In this document: positions 21,988 to 30,141 of the stretch, piece by piece
Position numbering within the stretch: the stretch's first letter is position 1
Layout: each line of letters begins with the position of its first letter
Assembly: GCA_022793095.1 (NCBI GenBank)
Contig: JAAWCD010000115.1
Coordinates: 1 to 64,000, forward strand
DNA: 64,000 nucleotides
From: Oscillospiraceae bacterium
GTDB taxonomy: Bacteria; Bacillota; Clostridia; Oscillospirales; Oscillospiraceae
Reading direction: 5' to 3'
Notes under the pieces: model-generated
What the model was told of the DNA's origin: nothing
The model's input: only the letters and a program-made list of their open reading frames with translations
Database searches by the model: none
Position numbers and translations under genes: made by a program

Positions 21988-23358
21988 TTGGAATTCTCGC
22001 AATTTTGTTCCTGCGGCCGGTCTGGGTACGCCTATCTGAAGCAGTGCGTGGACGGCTGTGCCCGGCAGGGCCGCAGCTATGAGTTTGTCCGCTGCCGGAT
22101 GCCGTCGGGCTGCCGCCCGGTGGAAACCACGGTGGGCTTCTGGCGGGAGGATGACACCTGGTATCTCTACTTCCGGCCCGCTGTGGACTACTATGGCCGT
22201 GACCCCTGGCTGGCCGCCTTCTTCGAGGACGGCAGCTTTCAGCGCTTCCCCAGCTTTCAGGCCCTGGTCCGCCGCCTCCAGGACCTGGACCCGGACGCGG
22301 TGGAGCTCCCCAAGCCCAGCCCCATGCCCGGCCTGTTCCGCCGCCTGAGCGAGGCTCTGCAAGGCCGGGTCTTCGGCCAGGACCGGGCAGTGGAAGCGGT
22401 GTCCTTCAAGCTCTACAGCCACGTATGCAAGCAGGCCCCCAACCGTCCCCTGTCCCTCATCTTTTATGGGCCCACCTGCGTGGGCAAGTCGGAGCTGGCC
22501 AAGGAAATCGCCCCGGTCCTCAACCAGCTGCTGGAGGCGGACCGCTACCAGATGGTCTGGACCGAGCTGAACACCTTCACCGAGGCCCACTCTGTTTACC
22601 GGCTGACCGGCGCGCCGCCGGGCTACGTTGGCTACGACGATCAGCCGGTGCTGGAGGCGGTGCGCCGGAATCCCTGCACGGTCTTCATGTTCGACGAGCT
22701 GGACAAGGCCCACCCGGAGGTCCTGAAGGTTTTCATGTCCATCCTGGACGAGGGCCGGTGCGCCGCCCGCAAGGAGGACGAAGAGGGCCATCGGGAGCTG
22801 GACTTCCGACGGTGTATTTTTCTGTTCACCACCAACACCGACCTGTCCGCCGGTCCGCCACGGCGGCTGGGCTTTGCCCTGCCGGAGGCTCCGGAAACGT
22901 CAAAAGCCGCTGAGCCCTCCGGTCCTGCCGGTCTGGCTCAACGGCTCTTTTGGGAAAACGAACGGGCCCGGCAGGCTCTAACCAGGGCCGGGGTCCTGCG
23001 GGAAATTGCGGGCCGGTTCAGTGGTCTTATTGGCTTCCAGCCTTTGAGTGAAGAGGCGAAAATGGCTATCACGGCCAAGCAGATCCGGGCTCTGGGCCGG
23101 GAATACGGCCTGGAAATCACCCAGGTGGACCCGGCCATTGCCCAAGCTCTGACGCCTCGGGAGGCTCTGTCCCTCCGGTCCACCGCCGTCATTCTGGAGG
23201 GCGTTTTAACCCCCTTCTTCCTGTCCCAATCGGACTCCGTTTTGCCCGGCATGGCCTACCGGCTGGCCGGTACAGCGGAGGCGCCCCAGCTTCTGCCCGA
23301 ACGGGAACCCGCTTTTTCCTGTTCTTTTCTTGAAAGAAAAGAACCAAAAGAACTTTAA
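21988..23358 (+). CDS. Stand-alone ClpB/ClpA-D2-like AAA+ ATPase
   Basis: AAA+ unfoldase-type ATPase of 456 residues. TTG at 21988 follows AAAGGAG with 7-base spacing; the frame from 21943 would translate the repeat. Residues 1-110 are a cysteine-rich domain I cannot place. The AAA+ module has the Clp D2 hallmarks: GRVFGQDRAVEAV, Walker A GPTCVGKSE, pore loop GAPPGYVGYDD and Walker B TVFMFDELDKAHPEV. A sensor stretch (FLFTTNTDLS) and C-terminal helical lid follow. There is only one AAA ring and no Clp N-domain. The last residues (SFLERKEPKEL) and the stop are encoded by a dispersed repeat. Substrates unknown. Confidence 0.8.
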   Translation: MEFSQFCSCGRSGYAYLKQCVDGCARQGRSYEFVRCRMPSGCRPVETTVGFWREDDTWYLYFRPAVDYYGRDPWLAAFFEDGSFQRFPSFQALVRRLQDLDPDAVELPKPSPMPGLFRRLSEALQGRVFGQDRAVEAVSFKLYSHVCKQAPNRPLSLIFYGPTCVGKSELAKEIAPVLNQLLEADRYQMVWTELNTFTEAHSVYRLTGAPPGYVGYDDQPVLEAVRRNPCTVFMFDELDKAHPEVLKVFMSILDEGRCAARKEDEEGHRELDFRRCIFLFTTNTDLSAGPPRRLGFALPEAPETSKAAEPSGPAGLAQRLFWENERARQALTRAGVLREIAGRFSGLIGFQPLSEEAKMAITAKQIRALGREYGLEITQVDPAIAQALTPREALSLRSTAVILEGVLTPFFLSQSDSVLPGMAYRLAGTAEAPQLLPEREPAFSCSFLERKEPKEL

Positions 23359-23440
23359 ACTGGTTCTACTGTAAGTGTACAATAGCACGCAGCTTAAAGT
23401 TCTTTTTGCTTCTTTTTCGTTCAAGAAAAAGAAGAGAATA
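23320..23440. repeat. Dispersed hairpin repeat pair, copies 12 and 13
   Basis: Copy 12 (23320-23364: GTTCTTTTCTT-GA-AAGAAAAGAAC, AAAAGAACTTTAAACTGG) and copy 13 (23391-23438: GCTTAAAGTTCTTTTTGCTTC plus hairpin) face each other. They sit between convergent genes and probably terminate both. Confidence 0.85.
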
Positions 23441-23447
23441 CAGGTAA

Positions 23448-24347
23448 TTACTCTGGGAATTCCGGGAGCACGTCATCCAGCGGCACTTCAATGACGGAAT
23501 GGGTCACGTCGTCCAGCTGATAGAGGTGGCTCTTGTCGTTGGCCAGGAGGTAGCTGCCTGCCAGCACATTGAAGTGCTCTTCGCCGTCAACCTCGTACAC
23601 GTTGATTCGGATGCAGGTCTGATCGTCCACCCAGACGATGCCGCCCTCACTGTAAATCTGATAGTCCTCCATGCTGGCGGCCGTCAGGCCCAGCGCGGCG
23701 GGCGGCAGGCTCTTCACGTAATCCAAAGCCTCCGTCAGCGTCATAGTAACCGGTGCCGGTTTCACGGGCGGATCTGTGATGAGGCCGGGCGCTTCTTCAA
23801 TCCGAACTGTGCAGGTCCCTTCCGACCAGGTGATCTGGACCGACTGAACGCTGTCCCGCATGGGCTCCGGCGTAGGCGTCGGGGTGGATGCAGGTGTGGG
23901 CTCCGGCTCCGGCGTCTCTTCCCCTTCCCCGTCCTTTTTATCTTCTTTGTCTTCTTTCTCTTCTTCCGGGACTTCGTTCTGCTTTGCCAGCCGGACCTCA
24001 CCCTCTGCCTCTGTGAAGTCGGGCCGGTCCGTCCGGACCAGCTCCTCATCCACAATGGAGAAACCGCCCTCCTCCCCCGTCAGCTTGGAGGCGTAAGAGG
24101 AGGCCGCAGCGCCGGAATTTACCAGCCCGCTGTAGGTGAAGACCTTTGCCTCCCCCAAGGTCAGCTGAGGCTCCTCTTCTCCCGGCGTCAGCGCGGGAAT
24201 GGTAATCTCGCCCAGGGTGTACTCCTGGGGCAGATTGGCGTTCACTTCCTCAGCGCTCTCCTCTTTGTCCTTCTTGCAGCCAGAAGGCAGGCACAGCAGC
24301 GCCGCCAGCAAAAGGGCCATTCCGGCCTGCTTAAAATGTCTGTTCAT
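23448..24347 (-). CDS. Predicted lipoprotein, acidic, with Pro/Thr linker
   Basis: Surface lipoprotein of 299 residues. ATG at 24347 follows AGGAGAG and gives a signal peptide with a slightly atypical lipobox (LCLPSGC, C24). A KDKEES-type acidic stretch, a central EEEKEDKEDKKDGEGEE run and a TPEPEPTPASTPTPTPEP linker separate two beta-type parts (YTLGEITIPALTPGEEEPQL and, at the C-terminus, ALDYVKSLPPAALGL, GIVWVDDQTCIRINVY, YLLANDKSHLYQLD). No family recognised. It follows the FtsA-like gene by 17 bases and is probably co-transcribed, hinting at a cell-envelope role. Confidence 0.72.
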   Translation of the reverse strand: MNRHFKQAGMALLLAALLCLPSGCKKDKEESAEEVNANLPQEYTLGEITIPALTPGEEEPQLTLGEAKVFTYSGLVNSGAAASSYASKLTGEEGGFSIVDEELVRTDRPDFTEAEGEVRLAKQNEVPEEEKEDKEDKKDGEGEETPEPEPTPASTPTPTPEPMRDSVQSVQITWSEGTCTVRIEEAPGLITDPPVKPAPVTMTLTEALDYVKSLPPAALGLTAASMEDYQIYSEGGIVWVDDQTCIRINVYEVDGEEHFNVLAGSYLLANDKSHLYQLDDVTHSVIEVPLDDVLPEFPE

Positions 24348-24364
24348 ATGTGATGCTCTCCTGA

Positions 24365-26335
24365 TTATAAACATTCGATGGTCACAACGTCCCGCTCCCG
24401 CAGCACGTACTGGAAACCGCACTCCGCTCCGTTGACCTCCAGCCGTACCGGCCGGTCCAGGTGCTGAAAGTCAATGCCGGAATATTGGAGCAGGTCCATC
24501 AAATAGTAAGCCCCTCCATTTTCCTTCTCCGGCAGTGCCATGGGCTTCCCGTTCAGCACAATATGCAGCAGCTTGGGCAGAACAGGCGCTGAAACCGGCG
24601 CGGGCGCAGCCGGGGCCGGAGGCTCAACAGGCGCGGGCGGCGTCTGAACAGCTGCCGGCGCCGCCGGGGGCTGAACCGAAGGCAAAGGAGGCGCTGGGGG
24701 CTGAACCGAAGGCACAGGAGGCTCCGCCGGCGTGGCCGGGCGGCTGGTTCCCTGGGTCCGCAGAGTCAGGATAACGTCTCCCTGACAGAGCGGCGTTTCC
24801 ATGGGAACCTCCTCATTGTTCACCAGCGCCTTGCCGGTAAAGTGGGGCCCCAACAGCCCGCCCAACGTTTTTTCCGCTGACGCGCCGTGCTTGGCCGGGA
24901 CAAAATGGATCTGGTCTCCGGCGTGAATCACGGTGGAGAGGGATACCTCCTCCTCGTTGACCCGCAGAATGGCCGGTATGCCGGGCTCGCCCCGCAGGAC
25001 CAGGTGCTTGCCGTCCACCGTGAGGTTCAGGCTCTTCCCTGTCTTCCCCAGCATATCGTGATAGGTGTAGCCGTTCATGAGCAGGATATCCTGAAGGGTG
25101 AGCACGCCGCTGCGGAACAGCTTGGCGGGCTGGCCGTTAAGCATGACCACATAGCTGTCGTTGAGCAGGCCCAGCCCGGCGGAAACCGCGATGCCCAAAG
25201 GCGTGGCGTACTCCGGATTTTCCAGCTCCAACCCGTCGGAAAAGGCGCTGAGGGCAAAGTTATTGCCCGCGATAGCCACCCGTTTTTCGTCCATGCCCAG
25301 CTTCTTGGCCACTTTTTCCCGCAGGCCGTTCAGCTTGCTGCCGCCTCCGGCCAGAAAGAGAGCGGAGGGCGCGCCGCCGTTGACTCCGGCGGTCTGCTTG
25401 GAAATGGCTTCCGCCAGCCGGTCCATGGGCTCCTGGATGACCTCTGACACGTCCTCTGTGCTTACGGTTTCCTCCTGTCCCAGGATGTTCCGGTAGTGGA
25501 TCTCTTCCTCCTCGCCCAGCGCACGCTTGATCTGCTCAGCGGTCCGGAAGTCCACCAGGTAGGCCTTCATAATGGCCTCGCTAACCTCGTCTCCGGCCAC
25601 CGTCGCCATGGTGTATCCCACCACGCTCCCGTCCTTACACAGGGCGATATCTGTGGTGCCCGCGCCGATATCCACCAGCGCCAGATTGAGAAGCCGCAGC
25701 TCCGCCGGAATAGCCGCGTTCATGGCCGCGATAGGCTCCAGGGTCAGGCTGGCTACTTGGAGGCCCGCCTCCCGCATGGCGGCATAGAGGCTCTCCACCA
25801 CTTCGCCGGGCAGGAAGGTGGCCACCACGTCGGCTTCCACCTTTTTCCCGCTGTGGAACTGCAAATTGGACAGTGGGTAGTTGTCCAGCCGGTACTGAGC
25901 CACGGTGTAGCCCACCAGAAAGAGCTGGCGGCGGCCTCCCTCCTCGTTTTGCAGGGCCTCTTCTGCCGCGGAGACCGCGCCGGCCTCCAGCTGGCCAATT
26001 TGCTCGGCGTCGATGGATGACTCATCGGGCAGCTCCAGGGAGAAGCTGCCGCTCTGCGTCCGCAGGGCCCGGCCGGCGGCGGCCACGCAGACTCGTTCCA
26101 GTTTGACGTTCAGCCGGGACTCCAGCCGACCGGTGATGGTCCGGGCCAGAGCGGCCACCTGCTTGATATCGTCGATCTGACCGTCCATCATGGCCCGTTT
26201 CCCATGTTCAGCTAATTCGATATCCAGAACCTTCAGCTTGTTGTCCACCGGCCGGCCTACAATGCCCACAACACTGCGTGTTCCGATATCCAGCGCGAAA
26301 ATCAGGTCCTTATCCTGCGATTTATAATCCGCCAT
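24365..26335 (-). CDS. FtsA-like actin-fold protein with proline-rich linker
   Basis: Actin/Hsp70-fold ATPase of the FtsA/PilM group, 656 residues. ATG at 26335 follows AGAGGAG. The ATPase core (residues 1 to about 380) has DLIFALDIGTRSVVGIVG (phosphate 1), LALVDIGAGTTDIALC (phosphate 2) and LFLAGGGSKLNGLREKV (adenosine). A middle region has two beta-rich repeats of the type VMLNGQPAKLFRSG. From about residue 525 a Pro/Ala-rich linker follows, then a small C-terminal domain (VRLEVNGAECGFQYVL). No C-terminal amphipathic helix like that of FtsA is obvious, and no ftsZ is adjacent. Related proteins are annotated as cell division protein FtsA in clostridia; whether it divides cells or serves a pilus-like apparatus is open. 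Confidence 0.75.
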   Translation of the reverse strand: MADYKSQDKDLIFALDIGTRSVVGIVGRPVDNKLKVLDIELAEHGKRAMMDGQIDDIKQVAALARTITGRLESRLNVKLERVCVAAAGRALRTQSGSFSLELPDESSIDAEQIGQLEAGAVSAAEEALQNEEGGRRQLFLVGYTVAQYRLDNYPLSNLQFHSGKKVEADVVATFLPGEVVESLYAAMREAGLQVASLTLEPIAAMNAAIPAELRLLNLALVDIGAGTTDIALCKDGSVVGYTMATVAGDEVSEAIMKAYLVDFRTAEQIKRALGEEEEIHYRNILGQEETVSTEDVSEVIQEPMDRLAEAISKQTAGVNGGAPSALFLAGGGSKLNGLREKVAKKLGMDEKRVAIAGNNFALSAFSDGLELENPEYATPLGIAVSAGLGLLNDSYVVMLNGQPAKLFRSGVLTLQDILLMNGYTYHDMLGKTGKSLNLTVDGKHLVLRGEPGIPAILRVNEEEVSLSTVIHAGDQIHFVPAKHGASAEKTLGGLLGPHFTGKALVNNEEVPMETPLCQGDVILTLRTQGTSRPATPAEPPVPSVQPPAPPLPSVQPPAAPAAVQTPPAPVEPPAPAAPAPVSAPVLPKLLHIVLNGKPMALPEKENGGAYYLMDLLQYSGIDFQHLDRPVRLEVNGAECGFQYVLRERDVVTIECL

Positions 26336-26412
26336 AGGACAGCTCCTCTCTGATACCCTTGAGATAGCGTTTCAAATTGTGTTTGCTTTTTTCTGTTCAG
26401 AAAAAAGCGTAT

Positions 26413-26491
26413 CTATTCGGGGGCTCCGAACCCCCGTCAGGGGGCGCGCCGCCCCCTGCACCCCGGCAATCGGGGTTCCAATAATGAATAG
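26413..26491. repeat. Cluster of three GC-rich hairpins closed by an outer stem
   Basis: CTATTC and GAATAG enclose three consecutive hairpins: GGGGG/CCCCC, CAGGGGGC/GCCCCCTG and CCCCG/CGGGG. It lies in the gap between the FtsA-like gene and the chemoreceptor gene. Likely a multi-hairpin intergenic repeat; only one copy is in the window. Confidence 0.55.
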
Positions 26492-26495
26492 GCAA

Positions 26496-26532
26496 ATTGC
26501 CAGAAGGCGGGATCATACCGCCTTCTGGCAAT
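26496..26532. terminator. Hairpin downstream of chemoreceptor gene
   Basis: ATTGCCAGAAGGCGG and CCGCCTTCTGGCAAT form a perfect 15-bp stem about 60 bases after the stop of the chemoreceptor gene (minus strand). Confidence 0.7.
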
Positions 26533-26594
26533 CATACGCCTTCAGCCGGCGCGAAATACCGCTGACCGTTTTACCGCTGGTTCCCGCTCAGCAA

Positions 26595-28394
26595 TTAGTA
26601 TTTGCTGAACACATTGGAGGCGTAGCCGTCGTCCACATCCGCAGTGTCTTCCTCCACGTAGGACGATGCACGGTAAGAGGGCGCAGCGGGCTTGGGTGTG
26701 TAGCTGGATCCGCCGCTCTCGCTGCGTAGGCGGAACCGGGCCAGCAGTTCCTTCATCAGAGAGGCCTGGCTGGACAGCTCCTCGCTGGCGGCAGCGGACT
26801 CCTCGCTGGTGGCGGAGTTGGTCTGCACCACGGAGGAAATCTGATCGATGCCCTCGGTCACCTGAGCGATGGCCTCGGACTCCTCCTCGGCGGCCTTGGT
26901 AATCTCGCCAATGGAGTGCAGCACCTCGCTGGAGCTGGCCACGGTCTTTTCCAGGGAGGCGGACACGTTCTTGACGATCTCGTTGCCCTCCCGGACAGAT
27001 TCGATGGAGTTTTCAATCAGGACCTTGGTGGCCTTGGCGGCCTCGTCAGACTTGGACGCCAGGTTACGCACCTCGTCAGCCACGACAGCGAAGCCCTTGC
27101 CGGCGCTGCCGGCCCGAGCCGCCTCGACAGCGGCGTTCAGCGCCAGAATGTTGGTCTGGAAGGCGATGTTCTCGATGGTGGCGATGATCTTGCCGATCTC
27201 CTCGGAGGATTCGGAAATCTTGCCCATGGCGGTGACCATCTCTTCCATGTACTTGGCGCTCTCGGACACCTGGGTGCCCGCTTCCTGGGAATACTTCATG
27301 GCCTCTTCGCTGTTCTGAGCGTTGGCGCGGGACTTGCTGGAAATTTCGGCGATGGTAGCGGACAGCTCTTCCACAGCGCTGGCCTGCTCGGTGGCGCCCT
27401 GCGCCAGAGACTGGGAACCGATGGAAACCTGGTCGGCGCCGGAAGCGACCTGCTCCGCGCTCTGGCCGATCTGGGACAGGGCGTCGCTCAGGCTCCGGTT
27501 GATAGCCCGGACGGACTTCAGGATGCTGCTCAGGGCGCCCACATACATGCTTTCATCCTTGGTTCGGACGTCGAAGTTGCCGCTGCCCATCTCTTCCAGC
27601 AGGCGGCAGGTATCGCTGATGCACTCGGACAGCACATGCTGGCTGGTCCGCAGGGCGTTGCACATCTCGCCCAGCTCGCTCTGGCTCTCATAGTTGACCG
27701 CGATTTCCAGCTTGCCTTCGCTGAAGCCGTTGAGGGCGCGGCGAACCTCTTCCACGGGAATGACAATGCCCTTGATGATGGTCAGCGCCATGCTGATGAC
27801 AATCAAAGTCGCGATAACCATAACGGCCACAATGATGACGATTCCAATGGTGGTGTTCCGGTTCTGTTCCGCGATAACTTCATTCTTCGCGGTTTCCAGA
27901 GCCTCAGCCAGCACGTCAGAAGCCGTGGCGGCAGCGGCCAGCTTGGGCGTGCAGTTCTGTGTAATTTCGCTGGCAGCCTCCGAGATTCTGCCGCTGGTGA
28001 TGCTGCTGGCAATCTGCTGGGCTTCCTTCTTCCACTCATCCACCAGAACGGAGTAATTTGTCAGCAGGCTGCTGTCATTCAGAGGATTGGCAGCCCCAAG
28101 CTCCGCGATCAAGCTGTCCAGATTGTTCACGTATCCCTTGGCTTCCTCAACCAAGGCGCTGTTCGGGTCGTTGGCCAGGACCGCGTCCCGCAGGTAGCGG
28201 GCAGCGATGTTGCTTTCAAGGCGGCATTCAGTAATCAGCTGGCTGGCCTTGATGTGCCTGTTGATGATGTCAGTGTAAGCGCTCTTCTGAGAACTCATCA
28301 TGAGCAGCGACGCGATGATAATAACTGCGGAGATGACAATCGTGACGCCAAAGCCCAGGATCAGGCTTTTCCTGACCTTCATGTTCTTGATCAT
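26595..28394 (-). CDS. Methyl-accepting chemotaxis protein
   Basis: Transmembrane chemoreceptor of 599 residues. ATG at 28394 follows AAGGAGG. Residues about 10-32 ([22 protein letters not shown]) and 185-208 ([21 protein letters not shown]) are membrane helices flanking a four-helix-bundle ligand domain; HAMP follows, then a long signalling coiled coil with the hairpin tip [19 protein letters not shown]. The C-terminal tail ([17 protein letters not shown]) lacks the NWETF-type CheR/CheB tether. It follows the FtsE-like ATPase gene by 14 bases, an unusual operon partner. Confidence 0.93.
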   Translation of the reverse strand: MIKNMKVRKSLILGFGVTIVISAVIIIASLLMMSSQKSAYTDIINRHIKASQLITECRLESNIAARYLRDAVLANDPNSALVEEAKGYVNNLDSLIAELGAANPLNDSSLLTNYSVLVDEWKKEAQQIASSITSGRISEAASEITQNCTPKLAAAATASDVLAEALETAKNEVIAEQNRNTTIGIVIIVAVMVIATLIVISMALTIIKGIVIPVEEVRRALNGFSEGKLEIAVNYESQSELGEMCNALRTSQHVLSECISDTCRLLEEMGSGNFDVRTKDESMYVGALSSILKSVRAINRSLSDALSQIGQSAEQVASGADQVSIGSQSLAQGATEQASAVEELSATIAEISSKSRANAQNSEEAMKYSQEAGTQVSESAKYMEEMVTAMGKISESSEEIGKIIATIENIAFQTNILALNAAVEAARAGSAGKGFAVVADEVRNLASKSDEAAKATKVLIENSIESVREGNEIVKNVSASLEKTVASSSEVLHSIGEITKAAEEESEAIAQVTEGIDQISSVVQTNSATSEESAAASEELSSQASLMKELLARFRLRSESGGSSYTPKPAAPSYRASSYVEEDTADVDDGYASNVFSKY

Positions 28395-28408
28395 GGATTT
28401 TTTCCTCC

Positions 28409-29215
28409 TTAAGTATGACTGTTATTTTCTATATGGAATCGGTTCGGCAGACAGAAAACAGGCGCTCTCTTCTCTTCTATCACGTCACCGTATCTTCCCT
28501 TTTTCACATCCCCAAAGACATGTCCGTCCACCAGCGTCACCACCCGCCGGTACATGATGTTCACGTACTGGCTGGCGTGGGTGGCCATGATGACCGTAGT
28601 GCCTCTTCGGTTGATGTCGTTGAGCAGATGCATGATGTCCCAGATGCTGTCGTCGTCCAGGTTGGCGGTAATCTCGTCCAGCACCAGAATGGGCGGACTT
28701 CCAATCAGCGCCCGGGCCAGCTCCACCCGGCGGCATTCCCCGATGGACAGCTGAACCGGATACCGGTTTTCCACGCCCCGCATGCCCACAAGGCCCAGCA
28801 CCTTGCAGACCTTGGCCCGCATGTACAGCTCGCTCTCCCCCTTCAGGGCGGAAATGCGGGCCGCCAGCATCAGGTTTTCCTCCACCGTCCACTTCCTGAT
28901 CAGCGTCGGCTCCTGACAGACCTTTCCAAACAGCAGCGATGCGCGGGTCTGGTTCATCCGCTTCATCCAGGCCAAGTCCTTGCCGTCAATGTAGACCTTC
29001 CCCCGGTTGGGCTTGGCCTGCCCGGAAATCAGCTCCAGCAGCGTGCTTTTTCCCGCTCCGCTGCTGCCGATGACAAAGACAAACTCTCCCTGCCGGATGG
29101 TCAGATCCACATCTTCCACAGCGACTTCATGCCGCTTTTCTCCCGGGGCCCGGAACAGCTTCCGATTGCCTACCTTATAAACTTTTGTGACCTTTTCCAA
29201 TTCAATTCTGGGCAT
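28409..29215 (-). CDS. FtsE-like ABC transporter ATPase
   Basis: ABC ATPase of 268 residues. ATG at 29215 follows GCAGGAGTC; the longer frame to 29290 lacks a site. It begins [20 protein letters not shown], then Walker [12 protein letters not shown], signature [15 protein letters not shown] and Walker [16 protein letters not shown], and a switch His in MATHASQY, closest to FtsE/LolD-type ATPases. The segment after [17 protein letters not shown] is an insertion before the usual beta strand. No FtsX-like or other permease is in the window. It sits directly upstream of a chemoreceptor gene, so its partner must be elsewhere or its role is not transport. Confidence 0.8.
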   Translation of the reverse strand: MPRIELEKVTKVYKVGNRKLFRAPGEKRHEVAVEDVDLTIRQGEFVFVIGSSGAGKSTLLELISGQAKPNRGKVYIDGKDLAWMKRMNQTRASLLFGKVCQEPTLIRKWTVEENLMLAARISALKGESELYMRAKVCKVLGLVGMRGVENRYPVQLSIGECRRVELARALIGSPPILVLDEITANLDDDSIWDIMHLLNDINRRGTTVIMATHASQYVNIMYRRVVTLVDGHVFGDVKKGRYGDVIEEKRAPVFCLPNRFHIENNSHT

Positions 29216-29282
29216 AAACTGACTCCTGCTTCCCTTGCCGCCCGGCCGTTCCGCCCCTTGGGCGGAATCCCGGCAGAACCGC

Positions 29283-29316
29283 CGGAACATCGGCCCGGCT
29301 ATGCCGGGCCGATGTT
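29283..29316. terminator. Hairpin between fliT-like and ABC ATPase genes
   Basis: GAACATCGGCCCGGC and GCCGGGCCGATGTTC form a 15-bp stem 5 bases after the fliT-like gene. No T-tract on the minus strand, so it may attenuate or protect the mRNA rather than fully terminate. A second hairpin TTCCGCCC/GGGCGGAA is at 29244-29263. Confidence 0.6.
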
Positions 29317-29320
29317 CGCT

Positions 29321-29710
29321 TCATCGATAGATGGACTTTTCCCGGGCCAGCTTCTGGTTCAGGATTCGGTCCAAGTCCAGCACCTGCTTCAGCCGCCTCC
29401 GGTTGGAGGCCGCCTGCTCCGCCAGCGGCCGTTCCCTGGCCTCCGGCTCCGCCGTGCCGTTCAGAATCGCCGCCAGCCGTCCGTATTCCTCCACATCTGT
29501 GAGGTCGTACAGCTGATCCCGCAGCGCCTGATCTGCCGCCTCCAGCTTGTCGATGGGGTCCTGCCGCATGCCGTACAGCATTTGAATCGCCACCTGATCG
29601 TTGCGGTCGCTGGCCTGCGCGATTTGCTGGGTCAGGTCCAGCGCCTCATTGAGCAGGTTCCCCATTCGTTTCAGCTGAACCAGCGCGTCCATCAAAACCT
29701 TATCTTCCAT
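29321..29710 (-). CDS. Possible flagellar chaperone FliT-like protein
   Basis: Small helical protein of 129 residues encoded directly after fliS, the position of the FliT-type FliD chaperone. ATG at 29710 begins 1 base after the fliS stop; the upstream frame is inside fliS. The sequence is almost all amphipathic helix (MEDKVLMDALVQLKRMGNLL, LTQQIAQASDRNDQVAIQML, basic C-terminus LNQKLAREKSIYR). Sequence evidence for FliT itself is weak; the call rests on helical nature and the fliD-fliS-fliT order. Confidence 0.55.
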   Translation of the reverse strand: MEDKVLMDALVQLKRMGNLLNEALDLTQQIAQASDRNDQVAIQMLYGMRQDPIDKLEAADQALRDQLYDLTDVEEYGRLAAILNGTAEPEARERPLAEQAASNRRRLKQVLDLDRILNQKLAREKSIYR

Positions 29711-29711
29711 C

Positions 29712-30122
29712 TCACTTACCGGCGGCCGTGGCTTCCGCGGCTTCCGCCTCGGCATTTTTCTGCGCTTCCCGGAAGGTGTCCCGCAGCTCGCTGGCCATGG
29801 CCCGAACCCGTTCCAGCTCCGTCCGGTTCCGGCCGGCCTTCACCCGCTGGAGCTCGTAGCTGAAGAACTCATACAAACGGGCCAGATTTCCGCTGATGGG
29901 ATACTGCCGGTCGAGCGTGTCGTCCAGATAGCGGATAATCTCCAAGCTCCGGTCCACCGAAGCTTCAAAGAGGGAATAATCCGTCCGGTCCAGCGCCAGC
30001 CCGGCTCTGGTCAGCCGTTTGACCAGCTCGTTGTAGAGCAGCAGGAGCAATTCCCCTTGGGACATCGTATTGATGGCCTCATCGGCCTGATGCCTGTACT
30101 CTTGGAAGCCCTTGTTATCCAT
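29712..30122 (-). CDS. fliS: Flagellin export chaperone FliS
   Basis: Chaperone that binds flagellin in the cytoplasm and delivers it to the export gate. The 136-residue protein has the FliS core: a start of the form YRHQADEAINTMSQGELLLLLYNEL followed by RSLEIIRYLDDTLDRQYPIS and LARLYEFFSYELQRVK. The C-terminus is extended by an Ala/Glu-rich stretch. It lies 20 bases after fliD and overlaps the border of the next gene, so it belongs to the fliD operon. Confidence 0.9.
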   Translation of the reverse strand: MDNKGFQEYRHQADEAINTMSQGELLLLLYNELVKRLTRAGLALDRTDYSLFEASVDRSLEIIRYLDDTLDRQYPISGNLARLYEFFSYELQRVKAGRNRTELERVRAMASELRDTFREAQKNAEAEAAEATAAGK

Positions 30123-30141
30123 TTCTGACTCCTTTTGCTTT

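Noticed and set aside
26413..26491. Possible tRNA gene suggested by a cloverleaf-like set of hairpins
   Set aside because: No T-loop GTTCRA, no anticodon arm of the right size, no CCA; kept only as a structured repeat.
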